Shown one piece after another: positions 44,965-57,200 of a stretch of 64,000 nucleotides of DNA. Made by a program: the position numbers and the translations under genes. Origin of the DNA: Ipomoea triloba (Eukaryota > Streptophyta > Magnoliopsida > Solanales > Convolvulaceae); assembly GCF_003576645.1 (NCBI RefSeq), contig NC_044929.1, forward strand, positions 3,136,184 through 3,200,183, in the 5' to 3' direction. Under the pieces are notes generated by a model that saw nothing but the letters and a program-made list of their open reading frames with translations, was not told the DNA's origin and did no database searches. The stretch's first letter is position 1. Each line of letters opens with the position of its first letter.

Positions 44965-45448
44965 CAGTGTTGCAAAAATCCCGCCTAAGTGTCAATTAAT
45001 CGGTGCCTAGGCGCTAGGCACCAGCCAGCCACCTAGTGTATCACCAAAATCGATGGTCTAGGCAGCTGACAAGCTAGGCGCTAACAGCCTAGGCCCCCTT
45101 GGGCCCTTGGCACCGACTGGGCCGCCTAGGCACCGACTAGACCACCTAGTCGGCAGATTAACTATTGTTCTTTTTTTTTAAATGATTTATTTCATTCAAA
45201 ACGATATTGTTTTTGGGTAAATAACTCTAAATTGTTCAAATTCTAGATATTTTTAAGTTAATATTTAATATATTAATATTAACTATTAAAATATTAACTA
45301 ATTTATAGTTATTAAGTCTTAAACAAAATTAAAAAATAAATAAATAATTACACAAACAGCTAAGCGCCGATTAATCGCTGCTTAGGCGTCCTAGGCGTTA
45401 GGTGGTCCCCGAGAACCCAAGGAACGCCTAGCAATTTTTTCAACAATG
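44965..45448. mobile_element. hAT MITE, CCTAGG-rich, 484 bp, TSD ggagtaat
   Basis: Perfect 8-bp duplications GGAGTAAT (44957-44964 and 45449-45456). The ends are CAGTGTTGCAAAAATC and, inverted, CATTGTTGAAAAAATT, in line with hAT termini. The arms are dense in CCTAGGCG and GCGCTAGGC. Confidence 0.9.
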
Positions 45449-47876
45449 GGAGTAATAATTAATAAATAAATAATTAGTTGAGGTTAAAGAGTTATATTTA
45501 GAGAGAGGAATTGAAGATATGACATAGAAAATGAGGATACTCAAAAAAGAGATAGAGTTGGGAGGTGAGGGTGGGAGGGGGGCAAAAAGACAAAAGAGAC
45601 TAGGTTTGTAGGGTTATGAAAGAAATGAAAGATGGATGGTTGGTTGGTTGTTTGGGCATTTTCCAAGAACACAAAAACCCCTCCCCCTATACTATTTCCC
45701 CTCGTTGATTAGCTTCTATTCCTTTTTCCTTGTGAATGAATGAAGGAATGACTGGGTGGTGAAAGGGGAAAGCTAAGGGTGGATGGAGAATGGATGGGAA
45801 AGGGCTAAGTCTAAATGCATGATACTTGTTGGTGGGTTAGCTGGCAACCCCTGCCCCCTCCCTAGGACCCATCCCCAAGATTCCTGACCATTTTCTCTGT
45901 TTAAAAAATTAGAGACTTAAAGAAACTTTTTTTTTTTTTTTTTATAACACAAATGGGTCATTCAATTCAAATTGAATCCAGAATTTTCATCGTCGAACAG
46001 AGTGACTAATCACATCGCTGAACCATCAAACAGAGTGACTAATTCCCTTGTTGAACCATCAAACAGATCAAAGTGACTAATCCTCTTGCTGAATTGTAGG
46101 TACATCTGTAAAGGATTATGAGTTCAACTAAACTAGTTATAATAATTATAATTTGCCAATATTTTAAATCATAGGTAAAATAAGAGTATGAAGGCCAGGG
46201 TTAGTGTAAAGGATGGGATGGGAATACAATAGGGAAAAAAATAGAAAAAAAAAAAGTAGCTGTATAAGGATGGGATCAAGATAGAATGGATCAAAACATT
46301 ATTAAAACATAAAAGACTAGTAGTAACAAAAATTAAATTTAAATGTATTTAAATGAGTAACCAATCATATATACCTAAATGAATAAACTTATTAGCAAAT
46401 GGATGGTATGGACAACTCATTTTTCAATCTTGTTAAGAAACCTATTACATTGAGAAAGCTATACATATAATAATGAATATAATCATAGTATACATGCAAA
46501 CACTATCTTAATGAGTCTGCTAAAACATTTATTTAATTTAATAATTTAAGACCCATGATGATAAAATGTGTGGATTGGATCCCTTGTACAGATTAGGATC
46601 TGATCGGTGCCTAATTGCGTGAGTTGCGATTTACTTCTGCAATGACTTTAGTAAGAAGGGTTGTGGGATTAGAACTAGTCGGGTTAAATTGGGATTACCT
46701 AAGAAGAAAAAAAATGTAATTCACTTAAAAAATCATTAGGGAAAATTAGTTTTACCCACTTTGCTTGTAAAATCATATTTTATGAAACCATTTTCCTCTC
46801 CCTGTTATCAAAGAATCAATTGCCCTCCTAATCTTAATGTCAAGACAACTGTCAATGCAGAAACCTACACACTGCCCACTTTTGTCACTGAACCAAAATA
46901 AAAATAAAAACATTTTAAAATTCCATATAGGTCAATAATAATAACTTTTACCATTTTTTTTTCTCTAACAACCAGCGCTAAAAACGAAAATGTTATTTGT
47001 AATGGATTTTTATTTCAAATAATATAATGCACCAAATGATATTGTTGAGTCCAGTCTTTTGAATTTATTCACTATATATGAACTTTTTCAATCTTATCAT
47101 GAGTGAATAAAATAAAATCATATGAAATGATTAAAAAAAAATTTAAGCATGTATGTTGGTAAAATACATGACTATGTTGAACATATAATATATAAAATAT
47201 AAAAATGCAATTCAACTATCAATTTAGACTTTAATTTTAAGTGTGACGAAACACATTATTCAATTTCCTATCAAAGTCATACACCTACAAAATGTTAGAG
47301 ACTAAAGTCTACATGTTGATTGGAGTCCATCAAAAAGTAATCCGTCCGCACACATGAGAAACTACATGTTAAACATATAATATATAAAACATGCCTTCCG
47401 GAACTTAGTGTAGTTGGTTCGTTGCCAACTTAATTAAAAGTCATGATTGGAGGCGATAGTGTGTTGGGAGAGGGCAGGATGCCAAAAAGTTTGGATTGAA
47501 TCACTTGTATGCACACGAAGACTAGGATCTGATCAGCGGACACACATAGGCACACACACATGCACATATATATGTAACATAACTGTACAATTTAACTCTC
47601 ATTATAACTTTTAATTGAAATGAAACACAACTCACTAATGTCAAAAGAAACAAATATTATAATATAATAATATTGCAATATTTTATGTCTTATACTATAC
47701 CTACTCTATAACGTAACTTAATGTAAAATTACTTTTAGGCTGCATGGTAAAAGGGTAACAATTAAAATTAATATAAAAATCCTAAAATTCACTCACCTCT
47801 CTCTAGAAACAGATATAGAGACCCAAATATATATAGGTAAAGAAAAGGAAAAAAGGCTTTGTTGAAGCTGATAAGG
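45449..47876. other. Intergenic and distal HD-Zip upstream region
   Basis: No gene is recognised. A roughly 37-bp tandem repeat (GAACCATCAAACAGAGTGACTAAT type, about three copies) lies at 45993-46095. Confidence 0.5.
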
Positions 47877-47884
47877 TATATAAG
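47877..47884 (+). promoter_or_regulatory. Candidate TATA box of the HD-Zip gene
   Basis: TATATAAG lies 258-265 nt upstream of the start codon and is followed by a C/T-rich leader, normal for a plant promoter. A second TATATATA at about 47828 is an alternative. Confidence 0.5.
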
Positions 47885-47996
47885 CAAACCATCCACCACC
47901 CAAAACTTGAATCCATCCATCCATACTCTCTCCTCCGCTCCCAATCTAACACCATTATTTTTTTTTCCTTTTTATTTTTCTCTTTTCTTTTGTTTG

Positions 47997-48104
47997 ATGT
48001 TAACTGAAAGAAATATTCTTGAAAACAACTTTTCTTCTCTATTTGCTTGCACAACTAAGAGATCAAAGTTGTTCCTGTATATAAGCCTAGCTTGGATTGT
48101 TTGA
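47997..48104 (+). other. uORF 1 in the HD-Zip leader, 35 codons
   Basis: ATG at 47997 opens MLTERNILENNFSSL... and stops with TGA at 48104, within the presumed 5' leader. It could limit translation of the main ORF. Confidence 0.5.
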
Positions 48105-48118
48105 TCACTCTTCCAAGC

Positions 48119-48145
48119 ATGAATCAAAGCCAAAGATTATCATGA
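48119..48145 (+). promoter_or_regulatory. uORF 2 (MNQSQRLS) with stop overlapping the HD-Zip start
   Basis: ATG at 48119 opens eight codons and ends in TGA at 48143-48145. The main ATG is 48142-48144, so the two share ATGA. This arrangement is associated with coupled termination and reinitiation. Confidence 0.65.
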
Positions 48146-50415
48146 GTACTTGCATTGAAATGGCTTTCTTCCCCACCAATTTCATGCTCCAAACTCCCCA
48201 TGAGGATGACCATCAACCCTCCACTTCTCTCAACCCCCTCCTCCCCTCTTGCACTCCTCAAGATTTCCATGGTTCTCTCTCCCTCCTCTCTCTCTCTATA
48301 TATATATATATGTGTGTGCGGGCACCCACGAGCAAGAACCCCCGGGACATAGCTCAGTGGCAAAAGACTGGGTGTGACTGTGGTGACCAGCAAATGCCTG
48401 GGTCTGAATCTTGGGAAAAAGCAAGCACTCAGATCACTGTGTCGAGCGCCTTGGGGCATAGCTCAGTGGCAAAAGACTGGGTGTGGCTGTGGTGGCCAGC
48501 AAATGCCCTGGTCTGAATCTTGGGAAAAAAATAAGCACTCAGATCACTGTGTCGAGCACCCTAGAGCATAACACAGTGGCAAGTGGCTATGGTGACCAGC
48601 AAATGCTTGAGTCTAAATTATGGGAAAAAAGCAAGCACTCAGATCACTGTGTCACTGAGGCGCATCATAACCCACGATTTAATTTACATCTTTTTTTTTA
48701 AAGGCAAATTAAGTTTGTTGTGATCTTTCTTATGTGTTGCAGGAGTGGCATCATTTCTAGGGAAGAGATCTATGTCATTTTCCGGGGTGGAGACACCAAA
48801 TTGTGAAGAAGCACATGGCGGAGAGGATGATCTGTCAGATGATGGGTCCCAGGCAGGGGAGAAGAAGAGGAGATTGAACATGGAGCAAGTGAAGACTCTT
48901 GAGAAGAACTTTGAGCTGGGAAACAAGCTTGAGCCTGAGAGGAAAATGCAGCTAGCCAGGGCCCTTGGGCTGCAGCCTAGGCAGATTGCCATTTGGTTTC
49001 AGAATAGGAGGGCAAGGTGGAAAACTAAGCAATTGGAGAAAGATTATGAAGTCCTTAAGAGACAGTTTGATGCCATCAAATCTGAAAATGATGCCCTCCA
49101 AGCCCAAAACCAGAAGCTTCATGCAGAGGTATATATATATATTCATCTTTTTTTTTTTTTTTTTACCCATTTTTGGATCTTGAAACCATCTTAATTGGGA
49201 TCTATCTATGGATCAAACAAATTCAATTCTATAATATTTAATTGGCCTGGGTTGGTTAAAACATCAAGTCACATAATTTGTAGTATTGTTAGACCACACT
49301 GTTCATGATTGGTGATTTAGTGTCATCATATCAATAATCATAATATGATAATCATTGAGTTATGATAACATACATCTTTTAGTTGTTCAATACAAAGGAA
49401 TGAATATATCCAATACTAGCTTAGTTAATTAGCTAGCTTGTGTTTAATTTAAAAGTAATTGATCATCAGAGGTAAGTATGAGGGGATAAAGTGATGGGCT
49501 ATCTCTAGAGTTTTTTTTTTTTTTTTTTTTTTTTTCCTTTTTTTTTTTCGGGCATAGGTAAACCCTGAATTGTGACCCTAGTCGACAAAAGATTACAATG
49601 AAGTAAACCAGTCTAGATTATCCATAGCTGACCGGCTCAAACCAAGGGGACAAAGATAAGGATTCAAACTCGTGACCTTGATTTTGGTTGGGGTTACCTC
49701 TTGTAGAGTATTTATTGGGGCTAGGGGTGAGGTGGGTCAGCAACAATGCATCGTTTTGATCTACCGATACTAAATAAGAACAAGAATTTTTACAGAAAGT
49801 TTTTATTATTATTGATCAATCGCGTTTACAAATTACAAGATCAGGGAGATAGTCCTAGTTAGAGCAAGACTGGTAACTCTATGCAGAGATAGAGCGAGAA
49901 TCCTAAAATCTATAAAATACAGAACCGTAACAAGATCAACTTGGGGTTTTGTTTTGTTTAATTTAATTAATCTTCACATGTATGTATGTATATATGTTTT
50001 TGAATTGAGAATAAATCAAAAGTGGTGGCCTGGCTCTCAGATAATGGCACTGAAGAACAGGGATCACCAACCCACAGAGTCCATAAACCTGAACAAAGAA
50101 ACAGAAGGATCATGCAGCAACAGAAGTGAGAACAGCTCAGAGATCAAGCTGGACATCTCAAGACCCCCAGCCATTGATAGCCACCCCCCAATCACTCCCA
50201 ATACCAGCAGATCTCTCTTCCCACCCAACACTCTCAGTAGGCCAGCTGGGATGGCCCACCTCTTCCATCACAACCCTTCATCCTCCTCAAGGCCCCCTTC
50301 ATCATCAGATCTCCACCCTCAATCTGTCAAAGAAGAAACCCTATCCAGCATGTTCTGTGGCATTGATGACCAGTCAGGGTTTTGGCCATGGTTGGAGACA
50401 CAACACTTCAATTAA
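48142..50415 (+). CDS. ATHB13-like: HD-Zip class I homeodomain-leucine zipper factor, ATHB-13-like (296 aa)
   Basis: Nuclear DNA-binding factor; class I proteins dimerise through the zipper and bind CAATNATTG-type sites. Exons: 48142-48271, 48743-49128, 50041-50415 (130+386+375 nt), with GT-AG junctions and continuous phase. Order: N-terminal [10 protein letters not shown] and [12 protein letters not shown], an acidic stretch ([10 protein letters not shown], 71-80), homeodomain about 84-139 with [20 protein letters not shown] and helix 3 [10 protein letters not shown] (128-137). The leucine zipper has L141, L148, I155, L162 and L169. Then come [18 protein letters not shown] and a C-terminal [11 protein letters not shown] typical of the ATHB-13/ATHB-23 group. 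The start at 48142 is chosen by family alignment (MSxxxxMxFFPxNFM). Intron 1 carries three tandem SINE-like units, intron 2 an antisense SINE; neither touches splice sites. Two uORFs precede it. Confidence 0.96.
48341..48655 (+). mobile_element. Tandem array of three tRNA-like SINE units in HD-Zip intron 1
   Basis: Three units of about 109 bp begin CATAGCTCAGTGGCAAAAGA at 48348 and 48457 and CATAACACAGTGGC at 48567. TAGCTCAGTGG resembles a pol III A box. GGTCTGAATCTTGGG, about 45 bp further on, sits where a B box would be. The shared end is AAGCACTCAGATCACTGTGT. Unit 3 has lost about 15 bp after the A box. Confidence 0.8.
49511..49700 (-). mobile_element. Antisense SINE in HD-Zip intron 2
   Basis: A long T run (the poly-A tail in antisense) from 49511 is followed by the inverse of TAGACTGGTTTACTTCATTG, and ends at GGTTGGGGTTACC near 49700. 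Both body and 5' end match the SINE at 4475-4683. The B-box-like segment, inverted, is CACGAGTTTGAATCC. Confidence 0.75.
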
Positions 50416-52744
50416 GTCCCTATGGTGATCCATCCATCATTATTATTATTTTTACTTCTTTTATTTCTTGGGTTTGTTGAGTGCATTTTCATATAAGATT
50501 TGGGGCTTAATTAGTTTATGAGAGTTCTTTCTTTGTATGGTGTATAAATTAAAGTAGCAAACTTAAGAAGTATTACTTTTCATGAATCCTTTTTTTTTTT
50601 TTTTAATCAGATCTTTATGGGGAAATAATAATTGAAAAGATGTGTCTTTTGCATTACATTATGCCATGTTTCTTATCTACCAATCCAAGGCTGTGTGTTT
50701 ATTAATGTCCAAACTATTTTCATTTGGTGCAATAATTATATGTAAGAGATTTGGCTTAGGTCAACTGGTATTACTTAAATTATATGATGGTAATAATTTA
50801 TGGGCAAATCTTAGGACATCTTCAGAGGGAATAATAATTAAGAAAGATGTGTCTTTTTGCATTGATTGCCCATGTTTTCCACATCTAGGAAGGAAGAAAG
50901 GATTGGCCCACCAAAAATATTCCAAACTTTATTTATACTTCTTCATTCCAATTTTACGTGTCTGGTTCGAAATTTGACAAAATTTTATATTATTAAATTT
51001 AATATTAATATATAAAATCTATATATTTAGAAATTATAATAAAAATACTATTAAATATAAAAAATATTAATTTGACATATAAATAATAAACCTGACTGAT
51101 AAATTGAAACACAAGTATATGCTAGTGATTGCTTAGCATGCATGATTCCTATCAATTAATATATGGAGTAATTTGTATTTTATTTTATTGTATTATTTAT
51201 TTATTTTGTGTGGTTTCTTGCTTTGGGATCATGCCCTTGTCCTTCACTGCCCCAAAAGTAGTGTTGTCCTTTTTCTTTTGGTGCTAAATTTCATGGCTTG
51301 CTACGTAGCTCAATATCAATCTTACTTTTAATTGCAACTTGTACGTCACAGCATGGTGCGGTGGGAATTGTCCTTACATTTATTTTTGGAATAATTTTAC
51401 TTATAATTCATGATTTTTGTGACACTCTCATATTTAGTATTTAATTTTTAATTTAACCATATTTATTCTTATGTTTTTATTAAACCACTAGATATTTTGA
51501 TGAGTAGGCTCTAACTATAAGAGATACATTTAATCTCAACTCGTGATATATTTAGGCTAATTAATTTCCATTCGCACTGAATGGTCCAATTAAAGGGTCA
51601 AGTGCTGACCATATTAATTTTTCTATATGAGAGGGAGCTTTATCCTCTCGACACATTTTAAAGTATGAGAATGTACTGTTACTCACGCTAACCAAACTGG
51701 TAAAAAGGAAAAGAAACTTGAGATTTTAAGGGTAAGAACTAAGAAGTTTACTATTTACATTTTACCCCAACATGCAGAGGAAACATTAACAGCAGCCTTT
51801 GGTAAGAGTGCGTAGGCGTAGGGTGGGAGGGGAAGAGTATCAAACACACATTCCGAGGAGGGGAAGAGGACAAGCAGAGAGAAGAGTGGAAGAAAACAAA
51901 GAGAGTTGGAAATGGTCATTCTCGTGAAGGGGACGTTGGCAAACTTGTGCTGACAAGTGACAATGAGAGGGGAATTCAATCCACTATAAACAAATTTTAA
52001 TATAATCAAGAAAAATATATATATGAAATAGATGATGTGAAATAGTAATTGTTGAAAAATTAGTTCAACATGATATTTTAAGTGGTTATTTTAAAATAAA
52101 GTTTTGAGTGAGGTATATATATGGTTTAGATCAAGTTAAAATGAATTCATGTTTGTTTTTAGAAATACTATGATTCTTTACAAGATAGTATCTGTTATAT
52201 ATTTTTTCAAACATTTTCAGTTCAAAGAATCTAAGCCCGCACAATCGGAGTTCGAACCTATAATCACTCATTTGAATTCATGATTTTTAGATGTGAGGTT
52301 TATTTTGATATATATTATACACCCAATTGATGCAATTAAGCCAATTAGTCTATAAACATGCATCAGGTAAAAAAACATGGCAAAAGTGACATGAAATTAA
52401 TTTAAAAAAATAAAATAAAAAAAGAAAGACGAAACATAATTTTTTTATATTTAAAATTTTATTTTTTGAATAAAAATGTCACCTTCAGACATTTTTATTG
52501 GTTATCTTATGATAACATGATAACCAACACAATTGTATCAATTTAATAAGGTGTCTAATTAAACCTTTTTTAATAGTTCAAGAGTCTACTATATATTTTG
52601 TACTAAAAAAAAAGGGTCTACCATTTTGTTTAAGTTTGAGACTCTGAACATTTGTCATATGATTATTATAAATATTTAACCACTATGCGTCCTAGTTCTA
52701 GTCCACATTTACTTCGTTTTATTTAGAGTTAAAAGATGGGGAAA
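50416..52744. other. HD-Zip 3' region and AT-rich intergenic
   Basis: 50416-50560 is the probable 3' untranslated region. A partial duplication (GAAATAATAATTGAAAAGATGTG type) occurs at about 50620-50655 and 50828-50863, about 209 bp apart. No further gene is recognised. Confidence 0.5.
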
Positions 52745-53060
52745 AAGAAAATCAATCCAGTCTACAAGTTCAAATTGAAAATGATGCGTTGCAAGTTGTC
52801 CAAGAACTTAGTGAGGATGAGGGTGTTTGTTCTTTTAACCTCTTAATTTTAGATATTAAAGATATGTGAGGTTCTTTGTCACACGTAACTATATCTCTCA
52901 TGTTAAACGTACTATGGACATATTTGCCCATCTGTTAACTAGGGAAGCATGTTCTATGTCTGTACGTCAGAAGAGAAGATCGACCCTCTTTCTTTTATTG
53001 TCAACGATCTGTATCATGATTTGAGTTAATGAAAGTGCTACTTTTTCTTTTAAAAAAATA
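52745..53060 (+). pseudogene. RNase H-domain remnant of a LINE, with poly-A
   Basis: The frame reads IENDALQVVQELSEDEGVCS, then FNLLILDIKDM. After a frameshift it continues RFFVTRNYISHVKRTMDIFA and HLLTREA, matching the usual E-D...LV..L...DI...F.HV.R..N..AH.LAREA layout. A short A-rich tail follows the stop. Dead copy. Confidence 0.75.
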
Positions 53061-53189
53061 AATAAATAGACCGGACCGGAGAGACATAAATAGTTATCAT
53101 TGTATATCATCCTATAATAAAATGAATTAGGGCTACATGTGGGGCAATTCTAGCCAAATTGATTGACTAATATCACAAGACAAAATTTA

Positions 53190-53410
53190 TTCGATGTACA
53201 CTCTCGAGTAATAATTGTAGGTTTCTCTCATCAAGGAGGAGTTGCGCTCCCAGGTTAAGAGTATGGTGTGACTTGAAATTTTTGTGCACATAATAAGACA
53301 GCAGACTGACCGAAAAGCTATTCGTGCCGATTCGCAATTTACCACCTTCAGAAATTCTAGAGAAGGGTTCTTGTTGGTTAAGATTAATTTGGCGTAAACT
53401 CAGAAATCTA
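53190..53410. repeat. Dispersed repeat, also at 59100-59335
   Basis: The copies share AGGAGTTGNGCTCC, GTGCACATAATAAGACAG, GACTGACCGAAA and CTATTCGTG. Both lie in + orientation. In the 59100 copy a TTTGAATCTCACC box precedes it, so it may be the body of another SINE. Confidence 0.65.
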
Positions 53411-53994
53411 TAAACCAGGAAAAAAAAATAGGAGGGGATGCATGCTGTGGTGTACAGCATGTCACTTTCTTCTTTTTTTTTCTTTGCTTTAGTTGAGTTT
53501 ACAGGACTTCACTGTACACTATACTCTTCTTTCTTTTGGAGTGTTCATGTGTGATAAACCAAGAAAGTGAGAGAATATATTGTGAGTAAGAAAAATGAAC
53601 ATGTGACCTACTGCCACCCACTGCCCATAATAGCATCCAATATTATAGCTACCATCTTACACTCCCCATCATGGGTGCCTTACAATTTGCAATTCTTGAT
53701 AATTGAACCAATCTTCAAAAGTAATGGACATCTGAACTCATATTATTATTATATTAACAAAGTTTATTTTGCATATCAAATAGATTTTTTTTTTCAAAAT
53801 TAACAAGGTTGAATTTATATTCAAATCCTCCATTTGAAAGAAGTTTTAGATTTGAGTCTCATCACTTTGTATATTACAAGGGTGAATATTCTTGTTGGGT
53901 TTTCTATCCCCCGAAAAGTTTATGGGCACTATTTATTGGCTTGAAGGGTGTTAAATTAAAGCAATGGTGTTGTTGTTGGACAAAAAAAGTAATA

Positions 53995-54290
53995 GTTTAT
54001 GAAGCGCTTATCACTATGCTAAAAGTCATAGCGAGTAGTATTGAAGGCACAACTGCTGGACTCGACTCTCTGAGTTGTAGTCCAACAATCACTTTCGAAC
54101 CCGCAACCCTGATTCTGTTACCAATTGTAGGATCAAACGCTTATCATTGTGTCAAAAGTTATAGCTAGCTAGTAGTGAATGCGCAATTTTATTTCTAACT
54201 TTATACTTGCGTAGCAATCAACGCAACAGTCTGATGACAGGATGCTAGACTTGTCTCTCAAATTCCCAGTTTCATGTCTTAAAATAAAAG
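53995..54290 (-). mobile_element. TRIM-like element with two short LTR copies
   Basis: Two direct copies of GCTTATCAYTRTG...AAAAGT.ATAGC start near 54004 and 54138. Between them, CTGTTACCAAT is a degenerate complement of the tRNA-iMet primer site, directly before TGTAGGATCAAACG (54126). The internal region is only a few tens of bases. Same family as the copies at 5820 and 41585. Confidence 0.7.
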
Positions 54291-57200
54291 TAACACTTAA
54301 TATGTAGTGCTTACTCTATAAATTATACTATCAAAGGAAGCTTTAGATTTCAAATTATAAGTCAAAATTGAGTCAAATTAGCTATAAAAAGAGTAAATGA
54401 CAAAAATTAATTGGGAGGAGAGATTAGAGTAAATTAAAAATGATGGATCTCAGCGTTGCATTATGTTTAATCCCCAGTCAAGCACGCTTAACTATAAAGT
54501 TCTTTTAACTATTTGGTTGTCATATCCTTACTTAAAATTAAACCAATTGGTGATAAGTAGGTGGACATTAACCATTTAACCATATTCCGGTAAGCGATAA
54601 CGCCACGTCTCGAATTGAGCCAGAGCTGAACTCAGTCAATTTGGTCGATACAAAAAAAATGCAATTTAAAAGTAGTAGTGATTAAAAATCAAAGGAGTAT
54701 TGGAAGAGAAGTCAGCATCTTTTTGGTGTTGATTGAGTGGCCTACTCTTTTCTCCCAATCTCCTTTTCAAACATTATAGTATCATTCTTCCTTTCAATGT
54801 CTCTTTCACATTGAAAAAAAGATGTTGACTCCACCTCTGATGGTCTGATTATACCATGTGTTTGGTGCCTTCACAGAAGGTATAGACCACTACCAATAAT
54901 GCCCAAATTTCACACAACCTTTTCACACAATATATGCTAAGGATCTTGTGAGCGCATACCAGAGAAATAAGAACCAATTTTAGTTTTACATTTGTAAAAA
55001 TATAACGGATCTGATCAGATTTAAAAAAAAATGTGATGACATTTTTGTAATTATCATCAATTTCACTATGCAAACTTGAACACTTAAATATGCAATTTTT
55101 AACAAAATTCCATCGCATTTTTTTAAAAAAATTTGATCTAATCCGTCCAATTTTTCTAGATGTAAGACTGAGATTAGTTCTTATTTCTCTCGTAATGACT
55201 TGTTCTAATTTGATCCAATATAGAGAGAGAGAGAGAGGAGTGTGCTTAAATGAGAACTGATATCAGTCATCAATAAAAGTTTATCAATAATTGAAGATTT
55301 TAATAGAAAAACACAAGTCAATTTTATAATTATTGAAACCTTTAAGATTGCAATATTAAAAAAATTAACCCCACCCTTGACCCCATTATTTTTTAGTAAC
55401 CATTAACCATTCATTTTCTTCTTAGCGGGTTTATATAAATGAAAATTCTTACTTAACACGTCACAAAATAATTGTCTATAAAAAAGAATAAATTTCCTTA
55501 TGGCCAATAGTTTATCATCATGCCAAGTACGATTTTAATTGCCAACAAGCCTGGTAAATTAAAACTATTCTATTGATAATTTTATTTGGCATCAACAATA
55601 GTTGTTTTTCTCGATTTAGTCCTACACGACTTTTTGTGCTTAATTAAATCTTTGACTTTCAATACCCGAATAACAAATTAAACAAATCTCTTGACTACCA
55701 TGTATTCAATCATGAACTACTCCAAGTAATTTATCTAACCGTTCTGAAACTTGACTTACAATACATTATATTATTGATGTTTATTTACAGACAATTAAGT
55801 TAACCCTGCCCTGTAGTGATTAAACCTCTTAACCAAACCAAACACTATTATTAGTAATTAAATATAATTAATATAAGGTTGACAGATGGAGCGGCACGCA
55901 GATGCGGACAGCAAGAAATAGATTAGCTAAGGATTCCAAGAAAAAACAACCTCAGAAGTTTCCTGCGTGCATGCATGAAAATTAAAGTATGTCGAAAAGC
56001 AATTCAAGAATCACAAGCTAGACAGTGCACATACATATCAATTGGGCGGGATAAACTAAAGATAATTGAGTGGATTTAGCACCTGTCTTATCAGATAACA
56101 ACTAGATTAATGACAACGACATAGTCAGCCTTCTAGATTAATCATTTTATTTAAGTTAATTTACTATTATTTTACAATATATACACAGCATATAAATATA
56201 TAAAAATGTTAGTTATTTTGAAATTTCAAAAATATTTACAGAGTTTAACTCTAATATCAATAGAATATTGTTTTAGGTCTGTGTGACCTTTCTACTTTAA
56301 ATCTATGTGCCATTTTTTCTAGTTTGCATGCTTGTGTGTCTCCTTACAACTTGATTGGCCTTTGGATTGCTTCTATCATTTCGACATATTCTGAAAGTTG
56401 TCAAATTTTTTACAAAATTGGGACGTTCTTGGTTACGGGCTATTTTGTGATTACAGTTTGGGCAAGACTCTTTTTCTTGTTTAGACTTGGTTTAGTATTT
56501 TTGTTGTTGTTATTGTTGTTATAATGTTGACATGTTGTGGTAGCTTTAGATTCTTTTAAAGTCAGGTGTATTAGATAAATTAAAGGATGGGAAGATCAAG
56601 CTAGTAATTTGCACCAACAATTTTATAATTCTTCTTTTAACAAATAATTTTTATGGGATCATGTGAAGTTGAGATAAAATAAGTGTGGATACTTTGGTTT
56701 TTCATTAAATTAGGTGCTTAAATTCCAAAATATTTTGTCTTGTTTTTAAAAAATAATTGTTAGTGAAAAAATTAAGAAAGACTCGGTAATGGTTAAGTAG
56801 AGTGGATTAAGTGGCCACGTGCAAGTACGATTTTAGAGCTCAAAGAATAATTAAATAAGCAATTATGGGACATTTTGTTGGCCATATTTTACTAATTAAT
56901 CGTAGATTAGCAATATTGTGGACTTTATTTTATTTTATTTTATTTATTTATGATATAGTGTGTCATAAATATAATGTGGCATGTGGTTGGCATTAACTTG
57001 GAATTATTATTGGATTAGTTAATATCTGATTCTCTGATATGGCTGCTATGCACGTCTACTGCATGCAACGGCTATAACATTTATTTATTTATTTGTGATG
57101 GTTTTGTTAGAAGTGGATCCACCATAAATCGGATATAGAGATACATAACGGGGTAGGAAAATAGTAATATTATTAGCTCGGTCCTCTAGGTCCAAAAAAT

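Noticed and set aside
47803..48054. Minus-strand Lys-rich frame over the HD-Zip promoter
   Set aside because: It overlaps the promoter and C/T-rich leader; the Lys run is the antisense of the CT tract.
48097..48141. Upstream in-frame extension of the HD-Zip protein
   Set aside because: It begins at TTG, not ATG, and the residues do not resemble the family N-terminus. [15 protein letters not shown] at 48142 does.
56324..56524. Small membrane protein with a Leu-rich tail
   Set aside because: The tail is the translation of a TTG/TTA simple repeat. There is no promoter, splice or family support.
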